Shown piece by piece: positions 1 to 7,590 of a DNA stretch of 31,107 bases. The stretch comes from WQUF01 sp031549885 (lineage in GTDB: Bacteria; Bacillota; Clostridia; Clostridiales; Clostridiaceae), in NCBI GenBank assembly GCA_031549885.1, contig JAVBPD010000142.1, forward strand, positions 1 through 31,107. Direction: 5' to 3'. The position numbers and the translations under genes were made by a program. The notes beneath the pieces were generated by a model. The model ran no database searches. It was not told the origin of the DNA and saw only the letters and a program-made list of their open reading frames with translations. Positions within the stretch are counted from its first letter, which is position 1, and each line of letters starts with the position of its first letter.

Positions 1-157
1 AGTTCTTATTTCTCTTTATAATAGTTTTTCTTTCTTCCTCCATTCTTTGCCTTAAATCTTCAGGTGATTCTCCAATATCTACTTCAATTTTAGTAACCTT
101 ATAATTTTCAAGACTGTAATTAGGAAATAAGTCTAAACCTATGCCTTCATATTCCAT
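1..157 (-). CDS. Hypothetical protein, N-terminal part (cut by window edge)
   Basis: An open frame runs leftwards from an ATG at 157 off the window edge, giving 52 codons. The start is supported by AGAGG about 6 bases upstream. The peptide begins MEYEGIGLDLFPNYSLENYK, then becomes acidic and charged, with a run of Glu/Arg that may be a helix. I recognise no family in this fragment. It is divergent from the M42 operon, and the roughly 150-base gap between them probably carries promoters for both. Confidence 0.55.
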   Translation of the reverse strand, partial: MEYEGIGLDLFPNYSLENYKVTKIEVDIGESPEDLRQRMEEERKTIIKRNKN

Positions 158-253
158 TAAAAACCTCTTTAAAAAAAAATTATATATTAATTTATATGTC
201 TCCAAAAATTGTTTAGAACAAGATTATTAAAATTTTTATAAAAATATACTTCA

Positions 254-282
254 TTGACCAAGCCTCTTATTCGTTATAATAT
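254..282 (+). promoter_or_regulatory. Likely sigma-A promoter of the M42 peptidase operon
   Basis: A TTGACC -35 box at 254-259 is followed after 17 bases by TAATAT at 277-282. An overlapping TATAAT at 275-280 would give a spacer of 15. It lies about 30 bases upstream of the first M42 start codon, with AAAGGAGG at 297-304 between them. Confidence 0.5.
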
Positions 283-311
283 ATATTTATAGTTTAAAAG
301 GAGGATATAAG

Positions 312-1352
312 ATGGATGCAAAAGAAATACTATTAAAATTGTGCACTACGCCCAGCGTATCTAGCACCGAAAGTGCCATTTCTACAATATTAAAAGATTT
401 TTTTAAAGATTATACCAATTCCTTTATTTCAGACAATATGAAAAACCATTCATTTATATTAAAAGGGAAATCACATTTAAACATAATGATTGCAGCTCAT
501 ATGGATGAAATAGGCTTAATGATTACAGGTGTACATGAAGATGGCTTTTTAAGTTTTACCCAAGTAGGTGGTGTAGATCCATTTACTTTAATAGCACAAG
601 AAATTGAAATATTAGGAAAAGAAACCATATTTGGGGTAATTGGGGTTAAACCTCCTCACCTTAATACAAAAGAAGATTCAGAAAAGCCTTTAATTATTTC
701 AGATTTACACATAGATACAGGCCTTGAGTACGAAGAATTAAAAGAATTAGTTTCAATTGGAGATTTTGCATATGTTAAAAAAGAACCAATTGAATTATTG
801 AATAAAAATTTTTCAGCAAGAGGGCTTGACAATAAAGCAAGCTTAGCTGCTATGGTTTTATGTGCACAAAATTTAAAAGGATATAATTTAAAAAACAATA
901 TTTATTTTACAGCTACAACTCAAGAAGAAGTTGGATGCAAAGGAGCGACAACATCGTCTTATGAAATTAAGCCTGATTTAGGAATAATAATAGATGTAAC
1001 ATTTGGAATTACTGAAGATGTTTTAGAAGATAAAGCAATACCCCTTGGAAAAGGCCCAGGTATTATGATTGGTTCAAGGGTAAATAAACCTTTAACTAAA
1101 TTATTAAGGGATGTATTTGCAAAGTATAAACATGAATATAACATTGAAGTAAATCCAGGTTCCTCAGGCACAGATGCAGAAGTAATTCAGCTTGCAAATG
1201 AAGGAACTCCTTGCGTTGTAATTTCAACTCCATTAAGATATATGCACTCAGCCGTTGAAGTTGTAAATATTAAAGATATAGAGGCTTTAGGGCTCATGAT
1301 GGCTATGTTCTTAAAAGAATTAGATGATTTTGAATGGGAGGGACTTCTATGA
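312..1352 (+). CDS. M42 family metallo-aminopeptidase (first of three)
   Basis: A 346-residue zinc/cobalt aminopeptidase of the M42 family (TET/FrvX/YsdC/glutamyl-aminopeptidase type), a cytosolic enzyme that trims N-terminal residues from peptides; family members usually form dodecameric tetrahedra. The expected metal and catalytic residues are present in order: His63 and Asp65 in AAHMDEIG, Asp173 in GLDNKA, Glu205-Glu206 in TQEEVG, Asp228 in IIDVT and His312 in RYMHS. Length is normal for the family and there is no signal peptide. AAAGGAGG lies 7 bases before the ATG. Its stop overlaps the start of the next M42 gene (ATGA), so the two are translationally coupled. Substrate specificity cannot be read from the sequence. 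Confidence 0.93.
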   Translation: MDAKEILLKLCTTPSVSSTESAISTILKDFFKDYTNSFISDNMKNHSFILKGKSHLNIMIAAHMDEIGLMITGVHEDGFLSFTQVGGVDPFTLIAQEIEILGKETIFGVIGVKPPHLNTKEDSEKPLIISDLHIDTGLEYEELKELVSIGDFAYVKKEPIELLNKNFSARGLDNKASLAAMVLCAQNLKGYNLKNNIYFTATTQEEVGCKGATTSSYEIKPDLGIIIDVTFGITEDVLEDKAIPLGKGPGIMIGSRVNKPLTKLLRDVFAKYKHEYNIEVNPGSSGTDAEVIQLANEGTPCVVISTPLRYMHSAVEVVNIKDIEALGLMMAMFLKELDDFEWEGLL

Positions 1353-2362
1353 GATTAAAAGAGCTTACTGAATTAAATGGAGTAACTGGATATGAGTCTA
1401 ATGTAAGAGAATATATTAAAAAGGCTATTGAGAATATGGGCAAATCCTATAAAGTGGATAAGCTTGGGAATATAATTGTAAAAAATGAAGGAAAACCTTC
1501 TAAAAGAAAGCTTTTATTTTGTGCTCATATGGATGAAGTGGGACTTGTTGTTACTCAAATAACATCCTCAGGATATATAAAGTTTCAAACAGCTGGCGGA
1601 ATAAATCCAAATATATTAGTTGCAAAAACAGTTGAAATAGGGGATGATAAAGTATTAGGGGTAATAGGTTCAAAACCAATTCACCTTTTAAAGGATTCAG
1701 AACGTGGAAAAGAAAAGCAAGTAAATAATTTTTATATAGACATTGGAGCAGAATCTAAAGAAGATGCAATGAGAAAGGTGAACTTAGGGGACTATGTTTC
1801 CTTTAAAAGTAGCTTTGTAGAATTTGGGTCAGGTCTTATTAAAGCAAAGGCTTTAGATGATAGAGTTGGTGTAGAAATACTTCTTTCAATTTTAGAACAA
1901 AATTTAGATTATGAATTTTATGTAGCATTTACAGTTATGGAAGAGTTAGGTATGAGGGGAGCTAAAGCAGTTTCATCTTATGTAGAACCTGACCTTGGAA
2001 TTATACTTGAAGGAACAATTTCAGCTGATATGCACGATATTAAAGAGCATGAAAAAGTAACAAGGCTTAAATCAGGCCCTGCTATTTCTTTAATGGATAG
2101 GGGAACTGTTTATGATTTTGAAGAAATCAAAAAATTAAAAGAACTTGCGCAAAAAAATAATATCCCATATCAAATAAGAGAATCGGTTATGGGAGCAAAT
2201 GATGCTGGGGCTGTGCACCAAGCTAAATATGGCTGCAAAGTTATTGGAATATCCGTTCCATGTAGATATATACATTCACCTGTGTCTGTAGCTAGCAAAG
2301 ATGATATAGAAAATACAAAATGTCTGCTTTTAAAATTTATAGAACAAGAAGGGAGATTATAA
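1349..2362 (+). CDS. M42 family metallo-aminopeptidase (second of three)
   Basis: A second M42 aminopeptidase, 337 residues from the ATG at 1349. This start is preferred over the in-frame ATG at 1334 because GGGAGGG at 1336-1342 sits just before it and it forms an ATGA overlap with the preceding stop. Ligand residues are His60/Asp62 (CAHMDEVG), Asp170 (ALDDRVG), Glu198-Glu199 (VMEELG), Glu221 (ILEGT) and His309 (RYIHS). The fourth metal-binding position is Glu, where the first and third paralogues have Asp; either residue can bind the metal. The strong divergence between the three copies suggests different side-chain preferences or a mixed complex (inference). Confidence 0.92.
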   Translation: MRLKELTELNGVTGYESNVREYIKKAIENMGKSYKVDKLGNIIVKNEGKPSKRKLLFCAHMDEVGLVVTQITSSGYIKFQTAGGINPNILVAKTVEIGDDKVLGVIGSKPIHLLKDSERGKEKQVNNFYIDIGAESKEDAMRKVNLGDYVSFKSSFVEFGSGLIKAKALDDRVGVEILLSILEQNLDYEFYVAFTVMEELGMRGAKAVSSYVEPDLGIILEGTISADMHDIKEHEKVTRLKSGPAISLMDRGTVYDFEEIKKLKELAQKNNIPYQIRESVMGANDAGAVHQAKYGCKVIGISVPCRYIHSPVSVASKDDIENTKCLLLKFIEQEGRL

Positions 2363-2363
2363 C

Positions 2364-3347
2364 ATGAATATATTAGAAAAGGTCATTACATGCTTTGGAA
2401 CAAGTGGTAGGGAGAATAAAGTTTCAGAATTAATTAAGGATATTGTAAAGGATAAAGTAGATGAAGTTTTTACAGATGCTCTTGGCAATTTAATCGTTAG
2501 AAAAAAGGGTCCTGGAAAAAAGGTTATGTTTGCAGCTCATATGGATCAAATTGCCCTTATGGTTACCCATATTGATGAAAAAGGTTTTCTAAGATTTTCA
2601 CCTGTTGGAGGACATAATCCTATAAATTTATTTGGACAAAGAGTTATATTTGATAATGGCGTACAAGGCATTATTGGAAATGATGAAGTGAAGAATTTAT
2701 CTGAAATTACAATGAATAAATTGTATATAGATATTGGAGCGCTAGGTTATGATGAAGCTTCAAAAGTAATTACTGCTGGAGATATGTGCATATTTAACAC
2801 TCCATATTATGAAAATGATAATTGTATAATGACAAGGGCTCTTGATGATAGAATTGGATGTTATATAATGATAGAAGCTATATTAAATTCAGATTGCAAA
2901 AATGATTGCTATTTTGCCTTTACAGTTCAAGAGGAAGTTGGATTAAGAGGGGGCAGAACCTCAACTTATCGCATAGATCCTGAATATTTTATTGCAATAG
3001 ATGTTACAAGCACAGGGGATACACTTAATGGAACAAAGATGAATGTTAAGCTTGGAGATGGCTGTGCTATAAAGCTAAAGGATTCAGGTATGATAACAAG
3101 TGAAGAGGTTAAGCAAATGATGCTTGATATAGCACAGAAACAAAATATTAAATATCAGCTTGAAATATTAGAAAGAGGATCAACTGATGCTGCAGCAGCT
3201 CAAATAAGCAGAGCAGGTGTAAAAAGTGGCTGTGTTTCTGTTCCAACAAGATGGGTTCATTCAAGCAGTGAAATTTTAAGCAAGCTTGATTTAGAAGAAT
3301 CCATAAAGATGATAAAAGGCATTATGAATTACGATTTTAAAGAATAA
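2364..3347 (+). CDS. M42 family metallo-aminopeptidase (third of three)
   Basis: Third M42 paralogue, 327 residues, starting one base after the previous stop with GGGAG upstream. Ligands are His59/Asp61 (AAHMDQIA), Asp161 (ALDDRIG), Glu190-Glu191 (VQEEVG), Asp213 (AIDVT) and His299 (RWVHS). The metal motif reads HMDQIA rather than HMDEIG, a local change next to the metal site. It closes the operon and is followed by a strong inverted repeat. Three coupled M42 genes point to a peptide-recycling module working on oligopeptides released by proteases or imported (inference). Confidence 0.92.
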   Translation: MNILEKVITCFGTSGRENKVSELIKDIVKDKVDEVFTDALGNLIVRKKGPGKKVMFAAHMDQIALMVTHIDEKGFLRFSPVGGHNPINLFGQRVIFDNGVQGIIGNDEVKNLSEITMNKLYIDIGALGYDEASKVITAGDMCIFNTPYYENDNCIMTRALDDRIGCYIMIEAILNSDCKNDCYFAFTVQEEVGLRGGRTSTYRIDPEYFIAIDVTSTGDTLNGTKMNVKLGDGCAIKLKDSGMITSEEVKQMMLDIAQKQNIKYQLEILERGSTDAAAAQISRAGVKSGCVSVPTRWVHSSSEILSKLDLEESIKMIKGIMNYDFKE

Positions 3348-3353
3348 CTAAAA

Positions 3354-3389
3354 GGGTGTATTTTTCAATAAAAATGAAAAAGTACACCC
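3354..3389. terminator. Inverted repeat between convergent operons, likely terminator
   Basis: GGGTGTATTTTTCA at 3354-3367 pairs with TGAAAAA (3375-3381) and TACACCC (3383-3389), with a single bulged G. It lies between the end of the third M42 gene and the convergent PII-like gene. There is no long T tract on the plus side, so efficiency is uncertain; it may act in both directions. Confidence 0.65.
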
Positions 3390-3406
3390 GTATGCATTTA
3401 AGCATA

Positions 3407-4054
3407 TTAATAAAGACCAAAAGCTTTATTTATATTTACCACAAATATAGTACCATTTTGAGAATGGTCAATATTTAATTTTTTCCTAATTTCTTCTGTA
3501 ATTTCATCTGTAATAGATTTTTCTGCAAGTATCATAACTATTTCTTTTTCAGGTTCTATTGGCATATTAAATACCTTGTCCTTATTATCTAAATCTGATT
3601 CTCTAGCATTTATAATGGTTCCTCCTCTTGCACCTTTACTTTGAGCAGCTAAAACCACTTCTTCTGCTAGCCCTCTATCCACTATGATAAATATAGCATT
3701 GTGCATAGTTTCAATTTCCTCTCTTTTACATTTATATTCGTCTTGCTTCTTTCCTATAAAATTAACAAGAGGTATAGAAAAAGCAATTCCATGGTTTTGT
3801 TTGCAAAATGCCATTTCTTTTGCCACAGCTTCCATAACTTTTAGACCTTTTTCTTTTTCCTCCACTATGATCAATATTTCCTTTTCAATATTATTAATAT
3901 CTAAAAAATCGAGTAACTTGCTTTTTATGGTGCCTCTACCTAAAAAAATAATACCATCATCAGCACCATTTTTTCTTGCTATTTTAAGAGCTCTATTTCC
4001 TTGATCGTTATTTACAATAAAGCAAATCACTTCACAATCAATCACTTTTGGCAT
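3407..4054 (-). CDS. Tandem PII-like regulatory protein, partner of DUF1538 transporter
   Basis: A 215-residue soluble protein built from two PII-type (ferredoxin-like) halves. Residues about 8-100 contain ICFIVNNDQGNRALKIARKNGADDG-type sequence ending in IAFSIPLVNFIG. Residues about 119-215 contain AIFIIVDRG, then GARGGTIINARES, and end FVVNINKAFGL. Classical GlnB/GlnK proteins are about 112 residues with one such domain and a T-loop carrying Tyr51; no T-loop tyrosine is obvious here. The ATG overlaps the stop of the upstream DUF1538 gene by one base, so the two should be made together. By analogy with PII proteins that gate membrane transporters, it probably binds a small ligand and regulates the DUF1538 protein (inference). 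Confidence 0.8.
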   Translation of the reverse strand: MPKVIDCEVICFIVNNDQGNRALKIARKNGADDGIIFLGRGTIKSKLLDFLDINNIEKEILIIVEEKEKGLKVMEAVAKEMAFCKQNHGIAFSIPLVNFIGKKQDEYKCKREEIETMHNAIFIIVDRGLAEEVVLAAQSKGARGGTIINARESDLDNKDKVFNMPIEPEKEIVMILAEKSITDEITEEIRKKLNIDHSQNGTIFVVNINKAFGLY

Positions 4055-5541
4055 TACCCCTTTCCAATGCTTTTGCTTTTTATATTTAGTTTATAGATAA
4101 GTCCCAATATTTGCAAGGTAATTATTGGCGTCATTGCAACTAAAGCAATCATGCCGAATCCATCCCTTAAAACATCTGCATCTTTAATAGAATCTGCAAC
4201 ACCTTGAGTAAACGCTAATATAAATGTAGCTGTCATAGGGCCTGACGCAACTCCACCTGAATCAAATGCAATTCCTACAAATAGATCATCTACAAAATAT
4301 GACATAACAATTGATATTATATATCCTGGCAATAAATAGTGCCAAAGTTGTACTTCTGCCACTAATATTCTTATAATTGATAAAGCTATAGCAAGTCCAA
4401 CTCCTATAGATAAAGAACCTAATATGACTTTTGGTTTAATATAACCACTGGTTACAACTTCAATTTGATGAGTTAAAACGTGAACTGCAGGTTCTGCTAA
4501 AATAGTCACAAAACCTAAAACAAAACCAATTATTATTACATATGCCTTATTATCAAAAAGTGCAATTTTTTGTCCTAAAATCACTCCAACATCCATAAAT
4601 CCTGCATTAACACCTAATAAAAATAATATTAATCCTATTAAAGTATATAGTAAACCCTTTAATATTTTTTTAAATTGCTTTTTTTGAAGATGAAATACTT
4701 TTATATTAAATGCTAAATAAATAATAAGTACAGGAATAAGGGCAAAAATGGATTCAAATATAATATTTGGTAAAATATCCAAAAAAGGCCCAATAATAGA
4801 TGTTGAGCGCATTACCCCATGGTTTAATACACCTTTTAAACCTGATATTTTATTAAATATGCCCATTAGCATAACTCCTAAAATAGCTCCTGTAGATGTT
4901 ATTGCCACAAGTCCAAAGCTATCTTTTTCTGACTGCTTGCTATCTTTCTTAAGGCTTGATATTCCTAAGGCTAGCGCTAAAATAAAGGGAACGGTGAGAG
5001 CTCCAGTGGTTGCTCCTGATGCATCAAATGAAATTGCTAAAAATTCTGGTGATACAAAAAATGATAGGAGCAAAGTAATTCCATAAAGAATGGCCAATAT
5101 TTTGTTTAAAGAAAAATTATAAACGATTCTAACTAGCCCAAAAACTAATAAAACAGCAATACCTATAGATACTACGATTAATATTATTAATTTTGCAATT
5201 TGACCATTTGTAACAGCAGCTACTTGACTTGCTAAAATTTGCAGATCAGGTTCTGCAATGGAAATAAAAAAACCAAGCACAAATCCTATAATAATTATTA
5301 TCCAAAGTTTATTGAACTTAGAAATAGATTTTCCTATCTTAGTGCCAAGAGGTGTAATTCCTATATCTACACCGAATAAGAAAATTGAGAGTCCAATTGT
5401 TATTAGAATAACTCCAATGATAAACCTAATAAATACATCATTTGGGAGTTTTGCAATAGAAAAATTAAGTAAAATTACTATAATAGTAATGGGAATTACA
5501 GAGAGCAAGACTTCTTTAAATTTTTGAAATAAAACAATCAA
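4054..5541 (-). CDS. DUF1538 membrane protein, two fused repeats (possible cation antiporter)
   Basis: A 495-residue polytopic membrane protein with about 12 hydrophobic segments and a clear internal duplication. IAEPDLQILASQV near residue 95 matches LAEPAVHVLTHQI near 348. AISFDASGATTG near 169 matches GIAFDSGGVASG near 423. Each half is one DUF1538 domain. As I recall, paired DUF1538 proteins (UmpA/UmpB) were reported as a two-component Na+/H+ antiporter in Halomonas; here both halves are in one chain. The start is TTG at 5541: AAAGGAGGT lies 7 bases upstream, while the nearby ATG touches the Shine-Dalgarno and is out of frame. The coupled downstream gene encodes a double PII-like protein. 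Confidence 0.85.
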   Translation of the reverse strand: MIVLFQKFKEVLLSVIPITIIVILLNFSIAKLPNDVFIRFIIGVILITIGLSIFLFGVDIGITPLGTKIGKSISKFNKLWIIIIIGFVLGFFISIAEPDLQILASQVAAVTNGQIAKLIILIVVSIGIAVLLVFGLVRIVYNFSLNKILAILYGITLLLSFFVSPEFLAISFDASGATTGALTVPFILALALGISSLKKDSKQSEKDSFGLVAITSTGAILGVMLMGIFNKISGLKGVLNHGVMRSTSIIGPFLDILPNIIFESIFALIPVLIIYLAFNIKVFHLQKKQFKKILKGLLYTLIGLILFLLGVNAGFMDVGVILGQKIALFDNKAYVIIIGFVLGFVTILAEPAVHVLTHQIEVVTSGYIKPKVILGSLSIGVGLAIALSIIRILVAEVQLWHYLLPGYIISIVMSYFVDDLFVGIAFDSGGVASGPMTATFILAFTQGVADSIKDADVLRDGFGMIALVAMTPIITLQILGLIYKLNIKSKSIGKG

Positions 5542-5650
5542 TAACCATACCTCCTTTAGATTTTTTTAAGATAATACTATAATTTTATTATATCTTACAA
5601 GGACTCTAAAGGAAACCCTACTTTATGGATATCTTTTCTTTAAATTTTGT

Positions 5651-5703
5651 AATAAAAATAACCTTCTATTCAAGCTTTTATAAAATAGAAGGTTATTTTT
5701 ATT
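5651..5703 (-). terminator. Terminator of the L,D-transpeptidase gene
   Basis: A perfect 20-bp stem: 5651-5670 pairs with 5684-5703 around a 13-base loop, with A/T-rich ends that supply T runs on either strand. It begins 6 bases after the minus-strand transpeptidase stop and also separates that gene from the DUF1538 promoter region. Confidence 0.85.
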
Positions 5704-5708
5704 ACTTT

Positions 5709-6044
5709 TTATACATGAATTACTACTTTTGTACCAATTCTTGCCTTTGATGATAAATCTAAAACATCTTGGTTATACATTCTAATGCATCCAGCTGAAA
5801 CTTTTTTGCCTATGGAACTTGGGTCATTTGTGCCATGAATTCCATAATGAGGTTTTGATAAACCCATCCATAATGCGCCATAAGGCCCACCAGGGTTAAC
5901 CTGTTTATTTACAATTTTATATGTGCCAGTAGGGGTGGGGGTTAGTATTTTTCCAGCTGCAATTGGGTAAACTTTTACCAAAATGTCATCATTATAAAGC
6001 TTTAGTTTTAGCAAAGATGTAGATATATCGATCCAATACGCCAT
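5709..6044 (-). CDS. Short L,D-transpeptidase (YkuD domain)
   Basis: A 111-residue stand-alone YkuD catalytic domain, which forms 3-3 cross-links or attaches side chains to peptidoglycan via an active-site cysteine. Catalytic motifs are HGTND with His70 and SAGCIRM with Cys86 and Arg88; the TPTPTGTY substrate-side motif is near residue 35. There is no signal peptide, no LysM and no membrane segment; B. subtilis YkuD, by comparison, has an N-terminal LysM. TGGAGT lies just before the ATG. A sigma-K-like promoter upstream suggests mother-cell expression and work on the spore wall (inference). The gene is divergent from the CapA-type lipoprotein gene. Confidence 0.88.
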   Translation of the reverse strand: MAYWIDISTSLLKLKLYNDDILVKVYPIAAGKILTPTPTGTYKIVNKQVNPGGPYGALWMGLSKPHYGIHGTNDPSSIGKKVSAGCIRMYNQDVLDLSSKARIGTKVVIHV

Positions 6045-6071
6045 AGTTAAACTCCATTTTCATATTATTTA

Positions 6072-6099
6072 TATAATATGAAATATAAAGGTAAAGCGT
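6072..6099 (-). promoter_or_regulatory. Candidate sigma-K promoter of the L,D-transpeptidase; lies in an inverted repeat
   Basis: On the minus strand, AC (6099-6098) is followed after 17 bases by CATATTATA (6080-6072), which fits the sigma-K pattern AC-N16/17-CATANNNTA fully. The -10 lies inside a perfect 11-bp inverted repeat (6058-6068 with 6073-6083). The plus strand therefore also carries CATATTATT and a TATAAT (6072-6077) that could serve the divergent capA-like gene. Confidence 0.45.
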
Positions 6100-6132
6100 T
6101 AAAGAATTAGAGTTAAGAAAGAAGGATGATTT

Positions 6133-7533
6133 GTGATAAAAATAATGCTTTTATTAATTGCATTTTGCACAATGCTTATTGGATGTACAAAAATTAATAC
6201 CTTAAATAATTTATCAAACGATAGTAAAATGATTCATCAAACAATAACTTATACTTATAAAGATGAATTAATTAATAAGGTAGAGAATAGTTTTAATAAA
6301 ATAATATCTACAGGTTGCAATGACGAATGCATTGAAGATTTAAAAAATTTAAAAGAAGTGTTAAATAATGCAAAATTTAAGGAGCAAAATGAAACATTAT
6401 ATTTTGAAACTTTAAAGGATGGATTATCTATATTATTAGGATATGTTAATGAAGGAAATACTGCGAAATCATTAAAATTAGTATATGAAAAGCTGTCATC
6501 TATAGATATTGATAAAAAAATAAGTTATGAAGAAAAAGATTGGTTTTTACTTGCTGTGTCTTGCATGGAACGATATAAAATGAAAGATAATTTCATATTA
6601 ACATTTGGTGGAGACACGTCTTTTGGTACATATCCCCAAGCTGAAGAAAGCACAAAATGGGAAAATGTAGTTGATTCTAAACCTGATTATTTAAATTATC
6701 CTCTTAAATATTGCACTCCTTTTTTTAATACTGATAACTTAACCATATTGAATAATGAAACGGCTATTACAACTAGAAGTGAGATGGTGGAAAAAGAATG
6801 GCAAATTAAATCTGATCCAAAATATTTACCTATTTACACAAACTCAGGTGTTGATGCATTAAATTTAGCAAATAATCACACAAAGGATTGTTTTGAAGAA
6901 GGGTATGAGGATACCATAAATTCATTAACTTTAAATGAACTTTTATTTTTTGATGATGGAAGGGCATTAGTTAAAAATATAGATGGAACTGAATTTGTAT
7001 TTTTAGGATATAACTTAATAGAAAGAGAAATTACTGATGAATTTCATGATAGAATTATTGAAGATATAAAAAATTATAAGAAAGATGACAATTTTGTTTT
7101 TGTATCAATGCATTGGGGAGTTGAATATAAAGAAGAACCAGTAGAATATCAAAGAAAGTTTGCAAGAGATTTTATAGATGCTGGAGCAGATGCAATAATA
7201 GGAGGGCATCCTCATATAATGGAGGGCATTGAAACATATAAAGATAAGCCAATATTTTATAGCATAAGTGATTTTTGCTTTGGAGGAGATCCTGAATTAT
7301 TATCTAGAGAAACTGCACTTTTTAGGTTTTATATAAATAAGGCAACTAAAGAAATGACTTTTAAAATCATTCCCTTTTTTGAAAATAGCGATGGAGTGGA
7401 AAGTTTTAGAAATAATTTCCAACCTATTCCTTTATATGGTGAAGATGCTCAAAGAATTATAAATTATTTGCTTAGGGTAAGTGAACCTCTTGAAAATGGC
7501 TTAAAAGAAATACCAGTAAATAATTATTTTTAA
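6133..7533 (+). CDS. CapA-family lipoprotein (PGA_cap metallophosphatase fold)
   Basis: A 466-residue exported lipoprotein. The signal peptide ends in a lipobox LIGC with Cys18. Residues about 30-150 form a helical region of unknown role. From about 155 comes a CapA/PGA_cap domain of the calcineurin-like phosphoesterase fold: LTFGGDTSFG (Asp161), LNNETAIT (Asn208/Glu209), LANNHTKD (His249), SMHWGVEY (His327) and GGHPHIMEG (His359, His361). Members are linked to poly-gamma-glutamate capsule synthesis or release, but no capB/capC lies nearby, so the substrate is open. GTG is taken as the start because AAGGATG sits 6-7 bases upstream; the ATG four codons on would still give a signal peptide. A strong terminator follows. 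Confidence 0.88.
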   Translation: MIKIMLLLIAFCTMLIGCTKINTLNNLSNDSKMIHQTITYTYKDELINKVENSFNKIISTGCNDECIEDLKNLKEVLNNAKFKEQNETLYFETLKDGLSILLGYVNEGNTAKSLKLVYEKLSSIDIDKKISYEEKDWFLLAVSCMERYKMKDNFILTFGGDTSFGTYPQAEESTKWENVVDSKPDYLNYPLKYCTPFFNTDNLTILNNETAITTRSEMVEKEWQIKSDPKYLPIYTNSGVDALNLANNHTKDCFEEGYEDTINSLTLNELLFFDDGRALVKNIDGTEFVFLGYNLIEREITDEFHDRIIEDIKNYKKDDNFVFVSMHWGVEYKEEPVEYQRKFARDFIDAGADAIIGGHPHIMEGIETYKDKPIFYSISDFCFGGDPELLSRETALFRFYINKATKEMTFKIIPFFENSDGVESFRNNFQPIPLYGEDAQRIINYLLRVSEPLENGLKEIPVNNYF

Positions 7534-7535
7534 TA

Positions 7536-7581
7536 TTAATTCAAAAAAGATTCTTAAAGAGAAGAATCTTTTTTGAATTAA
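7536..7581. terminator. Bidirectional terminator between convergent genes
   Basis: A perfect 20-bp stem (7536-7555 with 7562-7581) and a 6-base loop. The arms contain A6 and T6 runs, so it can end transcription of the CapA-like gene from the left and the S8 protease gene from the right. Confidence 0.88.
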
Positions 7582-7590
7582 CCAAACATA

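Noticed and set aside
1334..1348. Upstream ATG for the second M42 gene
   Set aside because: It lies within the ribosome site of the ATG at 1349 and would add five residues not matching the family start.
3684..4004. Plus-strand open frames opposite the PII-like and DUF1538 genes
   Set aside because: Shadow frames of well-supported genes, with no ribosome sites or recognisable domains.
5546..5548. ATG just upstream of the DUF1538 gene as its start
   Set aside because: It is out of frame and directly abuts the Shine-Dalgarno; TTG at 5541 has correct spacing.
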